Source of the DNA: Desulfosoma sp.
GTDB lineage: Bacteria; Desulfobacterota; Syntrophobacteria; Syntrophobacterales; DSM-9756
NCBI GenBank assembly: GCA_037481875.1
Contig: JBBFKY010000001.1
Span: 310,001-374,000 of the forward strand
Reading direction: 5' to 3'
Length of the DNA: 64,000 bases
This document shows, one piece after another, positions 1 to 7,045 of the stretch. A program made the translations under genes and the position numbers. Below the pieces are notes generated by a model, which searched no databases, had not been told where the DNA came from, and saw only the letters and a program-made list of their open reading frames with translations. Position 1 is the stretch's first letter. Each line of letters begins with the position of its first letter.

Positions 1-902
1 GGTCGGCGAGGCAGCCTTACGGTGAAACGGCTGCCGCAACCCTTTGAGGATTCCACAAAAATCAAACCACCGAGGGCGGTGACGATCTTTTGGCAAATGG
101 CCAAGCCCAAACCGGTTCCTCGAGTCGGGTCCTTGGTGCTGAAAAAAGGGTCAAAGAGATGAGGCACATGGGATGGACTGATACCGCAACCCGTGTCGGC
201 AATGGAGATATCGACCCAACCCTTGGCATCTTCCTGGGTTGTCACGATCACCGTTCCTTGAGACTCAATGGCTTGAACGGCATTGTTCAAGAGGTTCAAG
301 ACAACCTGACGGAGAAGAGGTGGATCCGTCCATAAGGGGACCATGGAGTCTTGGTAAGATCTTTGAAAGGTGATGTTTTTCTCTTTGGTGATCCGCTCCA
401 CCAATCGAACCATTTCCTCAATCAATCCGTTGACATCGACCCACTGAAGCACGGGCTGGCTTTTGCGTGCAAAATTGAGCAGCCTGTGAGTGATTTCGGC
501 GCATCGGGACACCTGTGAGGCGATGACCTGAAGAGAATCTTGGATTTCCTGGGCTGCCTCGGGGTCGGAGGGTGGATGTTCCTTGAGAAGTTCCAGAATC
601 CATTCCGCTTCTCGGCCGATGACAGCCAGAGGATTGTTCACTTCGTGGGCGATCCCCGAGGCCATTTCACCGATGGTGGCCATTTTTTGCGCCTGCAATA
701 ATTGGCGTGTGGTGAACTCATCTTTCGCCCGTTCCAGAACGAGCATGCGGACCAGAAGAAAGCTGACCCCCAAGGACAAAACCGCCCATGGAACAAGGAT
801 GGCCGTTAGGGAACACAGCCCCTGAGCCAATGCATGCCCACCAATGCCCAAAGCCCCCAAAGTTGGAAGATAGGCCCAGAAGAACCGTAGATGCTCTTTC
901 AT
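1..902 (-). CDS. Sensor histidine kinase, truncated by window start
   Basis: This is a membrane-bound sensor kinase read on the minus strand; its last residues lie outside the window. The product starts MKEHLRFFWAYLP and has two hydrophobic segments at about residues 8-27 and 30-53, so there is almost no extracellular sensor domain. The dimerisation/phosphoacceptor H-box follows (GIAHEVNNP, His86). The ATPase domain then shows the N-box (NLLNNAVQAIES), the G1 box (ADTGCGIS) and the GTGLGLAICQ G2 box near the truncated end. The start at 902 overlaps a meaningless upstream frame; a weak purine-rich stretch GGGACAGGG lies upstream. It is divergent from the regulator cluster beginning at 1310, separated by about 400 bases. 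The ligand is unknown. The kinase assignment is secure and its pairing with the nearby receivers is inferred. Confidence 0.9.
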   Translation of the reverse strand, partial: MKEHLRFFWAYLPTLGALGIGGHALAQGLCSLTAILVPWAVLSLGVSFLLVRMLVLERAKDEFTTRQLLQAQKMATIGEMASGIAHEVNNPLAVIGREAEWILELLKEHPPSDPEAAQEIQDSLQVIASQVSRCAEITHRLLNFARKSQPVLQWVDVNGLIEEMVRLVERITKEKNITFQRSYQDSMVPLWTDPPLLRQVVLNLLNNAVQAIESQGTVIVTTQEDAKGWVDISIADTGCGISPSHVPHLFDPFFSTKDPTRGTGLGLAICQKIVTALGGLIFVESSKGCGSRFTVRLPRR

Positions 903-1016
903 GAAATCATTATCCCTGTCCCTTTGAAGACGCACGCCTCCATTTCATGAAGCAAAACCCGCGCCCACAGGAGGCAAAAAGGGTCGACGGTAACAAGGCC
1001 GCCCATGGCATTCTGG

Positions 1017-1036
1017 GGCGGACACATCGGTCCGCC
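1017..1036 (-). repeat. REP-like palindrome, family A, exact copy
   Basis: The 20-base element, read on the minus strand, is GGCGGACCGATGTGTCCGCC. It is a 7-bp inverted repeat (GGCGGAC/GTCCGCC) around a CGATGT loop. It is identical to the copy at 54121-54140. At least thirteen diverged relatives occur elsewhere in this window, always between genes. Confidence 0.85.
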
Positions 1037-1191
1037 TTCACAGGGGCCGGGCAAGGTGCCGGCTGTGTTTGACGAACTGTAAAAGGTTCTGACAGCGAAA
1101 ATTCTGTCCACACCTGGCCGGGGTGCACGGTTTGGCATTCAGAACGGCTGAAGATTAGCCTTTTTCAAAGGGAAGAGGCGACCGGTTATCC

Positions 1192-1206
1192 TGGCACGTT
1201 CATTGC
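1192..1206 (+). promoter_or_regulatory. Sigma-54 (RpoN) promoter
   Basis: TGGCACGTTCATTGC matches the -24/-12 consensus TGGCAC-N5-TTGC exactly, with GG and GC separated by 10 bases as required. It faces the receiver/kinase operon starting at 1310, about 90 bases downstream of the expected transcription start. Sigma-54 dependence implies an enhancer-binding activator, which is not encoded in this window. Confidence 0.85.
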
Positions 1207-1309
1207 CCGTCCAGAAAACCGTAAGCCGAGAAACAGGATTTGTTGCGATGGCTGGTGTTCGTCAACCGGTACGAATCGCTCGTTCAAGTGGAAAAGGACC
1301 ACCGCGTTC

Positions 1310-1759
1310 ATGGACCGACCGTTTCGCATCCTGGTAACCGACCGAAACCGTCATGTGCGCGCCTTTCTTCGAAGGGAACTCACACAAGACGGATACGAGG
1401 TCATGGAAGCCGGAGACTGTCGGGAAGTGCAAAAAATTCTACGTTCTCCCGTGATCGTGGACCTTTTGGTTTTTGATCCGGACATTGCTTGGGAGAGCCA
1501 TCGCCTAATCTTGCGGAATCTTCGAGAGCGATATCCATCAATGCGCGTGGTGCTTCACAGCCTTTGGGACGATGCGTGCCTGGTCCAGCACGTGCACGCT
1601 GCGGTGTCCAAAACGGGATCCCTTAAGGAATTGAAAGAGGTGGTGTCTCGCCTGCTCGCACCTGAGGTTTTGGAAGACCCAACGAAGCCAAACTCCTGCG
1701 AAGGCTCATGGCCTCAGTCAAGGGACAAGGAAGGGGAACGGAATGATCACGGCGGATGA
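1310..1759 (+). CDS. Degenerate receiver-domain protein
   Basis: This single-domain CheY-like receiver of 149 residues has an altered acidic pocket: the usual DD pair is TDRNRH, with only Asp11. The likely phosphoacceptor is Asp56 in LLVFDPD and the conserved lysine is Lys101 in AAVSKTG. The C-terminal 30 residues after the fold look disordered. No DNA-binding output domain is present. The start ATG has only a weak upstream purine stretch (GGAAAAGGA). The 3' end overlaps the next kinase by 17 bases, which suggests translational coupling. It is the first gene downstream of the sigma-54 promoter. Whether it can be phosphorylated is uncertain because of the altered pocket. Confidence 0.75.
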   Translation: MDRPFRILVTDRNRHVRAFLRRELTQDGYEVMEAGDCREVQKILRSPVIVDLLVFDPDIAWESHRLILRNLRERYPSMRVVLHSLWDDACLVQHVHAAVSKTGSLKELKEVVSRLLAPEVLEDPTKPNSCEGSWPQSRDKEGERNDHGG

Positions 1760-3524
1760 AAGGTACTACAGCAGCCTGCGCCGTAACATCATGGCCATTA
1801 TCATCACCGTGTCCCTGATGCCTCTGCTGGCCATGATGGCCATTGCCGGCTACCAGTTTCACACGGCTTATCGGCACAAGGTGGTGGACCATCTGGCCGC
1901 TCTTGTGGAACGTCACGCGGTGCATATAGACACCTTTCTTAACGAAAAACTTGCGGATATCAGCTCCTTGGCGGCCATTAAACCTTTAGAAAAGCTTCAG
2001 GACCCTCAGGAGATGGAAAACATTCTGGCCATGTTTCAAGAAAAGCACAGGGGGGTCTTTGTGGATTTGGGCCTTGTGGATGAACAAGGGACGCAGGTGG
2101 CGTACGCCGGCCCGTTTCGGTTGATTCGTGCCCAATACAGGGACGCCTCATGGTTTCGAGAAGCCATGAACCAGCCCTTTACGATCAGCGATGTTTTCCT
2201 TGGACTGCGTGGGCTGCCGCACTTCATTGTGGCCGTGCGCATTGACAAGGGTGGGCATCAATGGGTTCTGCGATCCACCATCGATTTTGTCGCTTTTAAC
2301 CGGCTTGTGGAAGAATTGCGGGTCGGTAAAACAGGCCAGGCTTTCATCATCAATACCGAAGGGCAGTTTCAAACTCAGCCCCACACCAAGCTTGGATTGA
2401 ACCCAAAAGAGCTTCTACGTGTTGTTCGCGGGGAGCATTCGAGCAAGATGGAAATTTATCCATCGGCAGTGGAAGGACTCAATATCACGGAGAGTTTCGG
2501 CGCCGTTGCCAGAGATCCCTACGCATCAGGCGCAGCCTACTGGTTTGAATATACCGTCCCTGAAAGCCAAAGTCGGTTTCTTGTCTTCTATCAAAGTCTT
2601 AAAGGGGGTCGCTGGTACCTTTTTTATGTCCAGGAAACACAGGACGCCTTCCATGATCTCTACAAGGCCCGGGCACTCACCCTAGGGGTTCTGGCCCTCA
2701 GTGCGTTGGGGGTGGCTTTCACGGCATGGGCTCTGTCACAACGCGTGGTTCAGCGCATTATTCAGGTGGATCGTGAAAAGGAGATGATGAACGAACAGGT
2801 CATCGAGGCGGGAAAGCTGGCATCCATTGGGGAACTGGCGGCAGGGATCGCTCATGAAATCAATAATCCGGTGGCCATCATGGTGGAAGAAGCCGGATGG
2901 ATTCAAGATCTGCTGCAGGACATGGAGCGGGGAGAATCTTTGGACGTGGAGGAAGTGCGCCGTTCTCTGGCCCAAATACGGACCCAGGGGGCTCGATGCA
3001 AAGAGATTACCCACAAACTCCTAAGCTTCGCGCGTCGCACTGATCCGACCGTGCAGCAGGTTCAGATCAATAAGCTTGTGCAGGAAGTGGTGGCATTGGT
3101 GGAACAGAGGGCTCGATACGCCGGTGTGAACGTTCGAACGCATTTGACGGACAACCTTCCTTGGGTGGCCATGTCACCTTCCGAAATGCAACAGGTGCTT
3201 CTGAACCTCATTAACAATGCTTTGGACGCCATGGAAAAGACCGGAGGAACGCTGGATATCACCACACGTTACGACAACGGTCGAGTGATCGTGGACGTGG
3301 CGGACACAGGGGAAGGGATTCCTCAGGCAAACCTGCAAAGGATCTTTGACCCTTTTTTTACTACCAAACCCGTAGGCAAGGGAACCGGCCTCGGGCTCTC
3401 CATCTGTTATGGCATTGTGCGAAAGATGGGAGGTGACATCACGGTCAACAGCGCCGTCGGTGTGGGAACCACGTTTCACATTCACTTGCCTGCGGGTGAC
3501 GGGGTTGTGGAAAGGCCTTTCTGA
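1743..3524 (+). CDS. Cache-type sensor histidine kinase
   Basis: This is a membrane sensor kinase of 593 residues. TM1 lies at about residues 15-37. It is followed by an extracytoplasmic region of roughly 270 residues resembling a double-Cache sensor (GKTGQAFIINTEGQ is a typical Cache signature) and TM2 at about 310-333. The HisKA domain has its phosphoacceptor at His371 (GIAHEINNP). The ATPase domain has NLINNALDAM, DTGEGIP and GKGTGLGLSI. A Shine-Dalgarno-like GGAAGGGGAACGG precedes the ATG. It probably senses a small extracellular ligand and phosphorylates some or all of the receiver proteins encoded directly downstream. The ligand cannot be read from sequence. Confidence 0.92.
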   Translation: MITADERYYSSLRRNIMAIIITVSLMPLLAMMAIAGYQFHTAYRHKVVDHLAALVERHAVHIDTFLNEKLADISSLAAIKPLEKLQDPQEMENILAMFQEKHRGVFVDLGLVDEQGTQVAYAGPFRLIRAQYRDASWFREAMNQPFTISDVFLGLRGLPHFIVAVRIDKGGHQWVLRSTIDFVAFNRLVEELRVGKTGQAFIINTEGQFQTQPHTKLGLNPKELLRVVRGEHSSKMEIYPSAVEGLNITESFGAVARDPYASGAAYWFEYTVPESQSRFLVFYQSLKGGRWYLFYVQETQDAFHDLYKARALTLGVLALSALGVAFTAWALSQRVVQRIIQVDREKEMMNEQVIEAGKLASIGELAAGIAHEINNPVAIMVEEAGWIQDLLQDMERGESLDVEEVRRSLAQIRTQGARCKEITHKLLSFARRTDPTVQQVQINKLVQEVVALVEQRARYAGVNVRTHLTDNLPWVAMSPSEMQQVLLNLINNALDAMEKTGGTLDITTRYDNGRVIVDVADTGEGIPQANLQRIFDPFFTTKPVGKGTGLGLSICYGIVRKMGGDITVNSAVGVGTTFHIHLPAGDGVVERPF

Positions 3525-3556
3525 GGAATGGAAACTTTAAAGAAGGAGGAATGTGC

Positions 3557-3991
3557 ATGAATCGGACGGTCGTAATGCTCGTGGACGACGAAGTACCGTT
3601 TGTGGACACCATGACCCGGCGGCTGAGCAAGCGGGGACTTGAAATCCTTCAAGCTTACAGCGGCTTCGAGGCCCTGGAAAGCCTTGCCAAGAACCAAAAA
3701 GTGGACGTGGTCGTCCTGGACGTCAAGATGCCCGGCATGGATGGCATTGAAACCCTGAGGGAAATCAAAAAGGCTCATCCCTTGGTGGAAGTCATCATGC
3801 TCACAGGCCATGCCACGGTGGAAACGGCCATTGAAGGGATGCGGCTCGGCGCCTTTGACTACCTCATGAAGCCCTGTGACATCGAGGAGTTGGTGGGCAA
3901 AGTTCAGGAAGCCAAGGAAAAGAAAGCTCGCCATGAAGACAAGATCATGGAAGCCAAGGCAAAGGCGATTGCTCTTCGTCGTGGTGACTAA
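3557..3991 (+). CDS. Receiver-only response regulator 1
   Basis: This CheY-like receiver of 144 residues has a complete active site: Asp10-Asp11 acid pair (VDDE), phosphoacceptor Asp55 (VVLDVKMPGMDG), Thr83 and Lys105 (YLMKPCD). A basic, helical tail of about 25 residues follows (KEKKARHEDKIMEAKAK). No output domain is present. An upstream in-frame ATG at 3551 sits one base after the ribosome site, so the ATG at 3557 is chosen, seven bases after GGAGG (3545-3549). It is the first of three consecutive receivers in the same orientation and probably acts through protein contacts or as a phosphorelay intermediate. Confidence 0.9.
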   Translation: MNRTVVMLVDDEVPFVDTMTRRLSKRGLEILQAYSGFEALESLAKNQKVDVVVLDVKMPGMDGIETLREIKKAHPLVEVIMLTGHATVETAIEGMRLGAFDYLMKPCDIEELVGKVQEAKEKKARHEDKIMEAKAKAIALRRGD

Positions 3992-4006
3992 GGACTGGAT
4001 AGGCCC

Positions 4007-4402
4007 ATGACCAGCTCAGATACCTCCAGACCGCATGAGCTACGCGTACTCTTGGTGGACGACGAAAGAGGCTTTGTCGATGTGCTGGCCCGGCGCCTCA
4101 GTCGACGTGCCATGCGTGTGACCACGGCCTGCAGTGGCGCCGAGGGCATTCAAAAGCTTCGACATGAGAAATTCGATGTAGCGGTCCTGGATCTCAAGAT
4201 GGAGGACATGGATGGAATCGATGTTCTGAAAATTTTCAAGAAAATCGATCCCTGTATGTCGGTGATCATGTTGACGGGTCATGGCTCGGAACAGGCGGCT
4301 CGAGAAGGCTTGACCCACGGGGCTTTTGACTATCTCACCAAGCCCTGTGAATTGGAGGAATTGGTCGAAAAGATTCATCGAGCTGTGGAAGCGGTGAGGT
4401 GA
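4007..4402 (+). CDS. Receiver-only response regulator 2
   Basis: This 131-residue receiver has Asp18-Asp19, phosphoacceptor Asp62 (VLDLKMEDMDG) and Lys112 (YLTKPCE). The fold ends almost at the C-terminus and lacks the basic tail of its neighbours. It starts 15 bases after the previous stop and ends 4 bases before the next GTG start, so the three genes are surely co-transcribed. It differs most from the other two in the loop after the phosphoacceptor, consistent with a separate partner. Confidence 0.9.
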   Translation: MTSSDTSRPHELRVLLVDDERGFVDVLARRLSRRAMRVTTACSGAEGIQKLRHEKFDVAVLDLKMEDMDGIDVLKIFKKIDPCMSVIMLTGHGSEQAAREGLTHGAFDYLTKPCELEELVEKIHRAVEAVR

Positions 4403-4406
4403 TTTC

Positions 4407-4817
4407 GTGGAAACCATTCGTGTCTTGTTGGTGGACGATGAGGTGGAGTTTCTCGATACCTTGCTTAAGCGCCTGCGAAAACGGCAGGTGGAAACGGCGG
4501 GGGTTCAAAGCGGGGAGGACGCCCTGCGATACCTGGAAAACAACCCGGTGGACGTGGTGGTCCTTGATGTCAAAATGCCGGGCATGGACGGCATTCAAAC
4601 CTTAAAGGCCATCAAAGAAAATCATCCCCTTGTGGAGGTGATCATGCTCACGGGGCATGCCAACGTGGAAGTGGCCATTCAGGGTATGGAACTGGGCGCC
4701 TTTGACTACCTCATGAAACCCATGGATATCGATGAGCTCCTCTACAAGGTCCAAGATGCCTGCAAGAAGAAAAGACTTCACGAAAAAAGAATGCTGAAAA
4801 GAAGGGGGGTGGAATAA
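4407..4817 (+). CDS. Receiver-only response regulator 3
   Basis: This 136-residue receiver has Asp10-Asp11, phosphoacceptor Asp54 (VVLDVKMPGMDG) and Lys104 (YLMKPMD), followed by a short basic tail (CKKKRLHEKRMLKRR). The start is GTG at 4407, preceded by GAGGTGATTTC. Its active-site motifs are nearly identical to those of regulator 1 (3557-3991), so the pair probably arose by duplication. Confidence 0.9.
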   Translation: METIRVLLVDDEVEFLDTLLKRLRKRQVETAGVQSGEDALRYLENNPVDVVVLDVKMPGMDGIQTLKAIKENHPLVEVIMLTGHANVEVAIQGMELGAFDYLMKPMDIDELLYKVQDACKKKRLHEKRMLKRRGVE

Positions 4818-4902
4818 GAGCGAAAGCGAGGAACAGACGAACAGCGAGAGAGATTCGGGTCGGTCAAGGACATTACGAAAACTCTAGATCGAGGTTGTGG
4901 CG

Positions 4903-6201
4903 ATGAGAAAGATGCGGAAATTTTATGATATGTTGCTGAGTGCGTCCAAGGCGCATGCGCGATGGGAGTATGAAACTTCCCTTAACATTGTGCGAAGCCG
5001 AAAGCGACTTGTGATTCTCGGCTTGTTGGCGCTTCCGGCCCTTCTTTTTGCCGTGGCCTTTGCCGCGGATCCTTCTGGTGGCGGACTTCCCGGCATGTTA
5101 GGAGGCAAGGAAGCCTACACGCCGGCTTTTTACGACACCAGAATCTTTCTAATTTCCATCCTCGTCGGTTTGTGTGCCGGGCTTATCACAGGTTGTATCG
5201 GAGCCGGTGGTGGCTTCATCATCACACCGGCCCTCATGAGTGCTGGAATCAAGGGTATTCTGGCGGTGGGGACGGACCTCTTTCACATCTTTGCCAAGGC
5301 CATTATGGGCACGACCGTGCACAAGAAACTGGGCAACGTGTCCGTGCCTTTGGCCGTCTGGTTCCTAGTAGGTTCCGGGGTCGGCGTCACGGGTGGCGGC
5401 TTTATCAACAGAACCCTTTACGAGATCAATCCACTGCTCAGTGATACCTTCATAAGCGTCGTCTATGTGATCTTGCTGGGATTCCTAGGGATTTATGCGC
5501 TCACCGATTTTCTCAAGCTGCGAAAAGCCGGTGTGGATGTGGGGGCGCATCACGGCGAGAGTCCTCACGGCGCTGAAGCCACCTCAGGCAAAGTCGGTCT
5601 GCCCGCGCGCCTGCAAGCCACGAATATTCCCCCGTACATTCGGTTTGATGAAGACCTGGTGCCTGGAGGTAAAAGGATTCCTGCCATTTTCGTTATCATT
5701 TCCGGTGCCCTGGTGGGATTTGTGGCCGCCATCATGGGTGTGGGCGGCGGTTTTCTCACATTTCCAATCTTCGTTTACGTTCTTGGAGTCTCCTCTTTTA
5801 CCACGGTGGGCACGGACATTTTGCAGATCATTTTTACGGGAGCTTACGCCGCCATTTTTCAGTACGCCATCTATGGCTTCATTTTCTACACACTGGCCAT
5901 GGGCATGCTCCTAGGTTCTCTTTTGGGCGTGCAACTGGGAGCTTTGACCACCAAAGTGGTCAAGGGAATCTACATTCGAGGCTTCTACGCCGTCGCCATT
6001 ATGGCCGGCTTCGTCAACCGTCTGTTTGCTCTGCCCAAAAAGCTGGCGGAGATGAAATACATTACCCTGGCTCCTGAAACCGGAAAAATTTTGACCGTCG
6101 TGGGCAACTGGGCCTTTTTCATCGTTGTGAGCATCTTCGCGCTGTGGATCATCGGCACCTTTGTGACCCGCATTGGAGCCCTTCGTGGAACGGAGGCATA
6201 A
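4903..6201 (+). CDS. TauE/SafE-family anion permease
   Basis: This is an integral membrane protein of 432 residues of the sulfite exporter TauE/SafE superfamily, whose members export or import organosulfur compounds and sulfur oxyanions. It has an N-terminal cytoplasmic leader and one extra hydrophobic segment near residues 35-55. Two homologous halves follow, with the repeated signatures GCIGAGGGFIITPAL and AIMGVGGGFLTFPIF, each followed by VGTD. A hydrophilic His-rich loop (GAHHGESPHG) joins the halves. The family usually has about 250-270 residues, so this is a long form. ATG 4903 is chosen over GTG 4897 because GAGG at 4891-4894 is correctly spaced. Substrate is not determined; a sulfur oxyanion is an inference from the family. 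Confidence 0.87.
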   Translation: MRKMRKFYDMLLSASKAHARWEYETSLNIVRSRKRLVILGLLALPALLFAVAFAADPSGGGLPGMLGGKEAYTPAFYDTRIFLISILVGLCAGLITGCIGAGGGFIITPALMSAGIKGILAVGTDLFHIFAKAIMGTTVHKKLGNVSVPLAVWFLVGSGVGVTGGGFINRTLYEINPLLSDTFISVVYVILLGFLGIYALTDFLKLRKAGVDVGAHHGESPHGAEATSGKVGLPARLQATNIPPYIRFDEDLVPGGKRIPAIFVIISGALVGFVAAIMGVGGGFLTFPIFVYVLGVSSFTTVGTDILQIIFTGAYAAIFQYAIYGFIFYTLAMGMLLGSLLGVQLGALTTKVVKGIYIRGFYAVAIMAGFVNRLFALPKKLAEMKYITLAPETGKILTVVGNWAFFIVVSIFALWIIGTFVTRIGALRGTEA

Positions 6202-6205
6202 GATC

Positions 6206-6910
6206 ATGATTACGAACAAGAAAATGTTCACTCTTGGGATTGTTTTGACGGTTGGCTTCTTTGTTGTGCTGTGGATCATGTTCCAGCCGTACTTCGGTGG
6301 AGAGAACGCTTTCCACGCCGCGGACCGTTTGTTCAACACCATTTCCAAGGGATCGTCCTATTACATTCCGGGCTTACAGGAAAAAGCCAAGGCTTTGGAA
6401 GCAACGACCGTGGACGTGAAGCTTTCGGTCAGCCCTGAAAAAGTTCGAGACAATGTAGCCAAACTCTTGATGACCAACGGCATCATGGTGGCCAAGGAAG
6501 GAGAACAATTAAGGGTCCAGGGTTCACTCGGAGCCATTCTCTCGGCGGCCATCAAGGACAGTGACAGCATGTACCACAACCGGGGCGAAGATCTGAGCGG
6601 TCGTTATGGCATTCCCGAAAAAGAAGCCCTTTTTGCGTGGTGGAACGCCCTCAAAGCCATGGATAAGGCTTTAAAGGAGCAAAAGAAATTTAAAGAGTCC
6701 AAGGAAGTTCATGAAGTCATCGCTCGCGGTGTCGAAGTGGGCTACAATTATTACGGCATTGCTCCCGAAAAGGCGACTGCTCGAGCCGGCATCTTGACCT
6801 TTTCCCTGGTTTTTTACGTCATTTACACCATGTGGTGGGGGTTTGCCATCTTGTATCTGTGTGAAGGTCTAGGGCTTGAAATGAAAAAAGGTGTGAAGAA
6901 AGAAGTCTAA
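6206..6910 (+). CDS. Unknown two-TM protein partnered with TauE-like permease
   Basis: No family is recognised. The 234-residue product has TM1 at about residues 8-27, an extracytoplasmic segment of about 165 residues that is rich in Lys and Glu, and TM2 at about 196-220, followed by a short basic tail (MKKGVKKEV). The start at 6206 has GGAGG nine bases upstream; a longer frame from 6173 would overlap the permease without its own ribosome site. The gene begins 4 bases after the permease stop and is followed by a strong terminator at 6920-6950. It therefore closes the transcription unit, and an accessory role with the permease is inferred from position only. Confidence 0.8.
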   Translation: MITNKKMFTLGIVLTVGFFVVLWIMFQPYFGGENAFHAADRLFNTISKGSSYYIPGLQEKAKALEATTVDVKLSVSPEKVRDNVAKLLMTNGIMVAKEGEQLRVQGSLGAILSAAIKDSDSMYHNRGEDLSGRYGIPEKEALFAWWNALKAMDKALKEQKKFKESKEVHEVIARGVEVGYNYYGIAPEKATARAGILTFSLVFYVIYTMWWGFAILYLCEGLGLEMKKGVKKEV

Positions 6911-6919
6911 GATTCTTGA

Positions 6920-6956
6920 GCCTTTCCGACGGGTTCGCCGTCGGAAAGGCTCCGTC
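6920..6956 (+). terminator. Rho-independent terminator
   Basis: An 11-bp perfect stem (GCCTTTCCGAC / GTCGGAAAGGC) with a short GGGTTCGCC-type loop occupies 6920-6950 and is followed by a T-rich stretch. It ends the unit containing the permease and the two-TM protein. Confidence 0.85.
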
Positions 6957-7045
6957 TATTTTCAGAGCGTAAGCCATGGAGTTACTTTGCCGCTTGGGGA
7001 ACATGGAAAGGAACTCTGCGAGCCGGGATCGTCAAGGAGGGTCAT

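Larger units (their letters stand above)
903..1309. other. Divergent intergenic region with REP element and sigma-54 promoter
   Basis: About 400 bases separate the divergent kinase (minus) and the receiver gene (plus). It contains a perfect reverse-oriented copy of the REP-like palindrome at 1017-1036 and a sigma-54 promoter at 1192-1206. The open frames here have no recognisable protein features. Confidence 0.7.

Noticed and set aside
6173-6205. Earlier start for the two-TM protein
   Set aside because: It would overlap the permease 3' end without a ribosome site, while ATG 6206 has GGAGG at good distance and directly precedes TM1.
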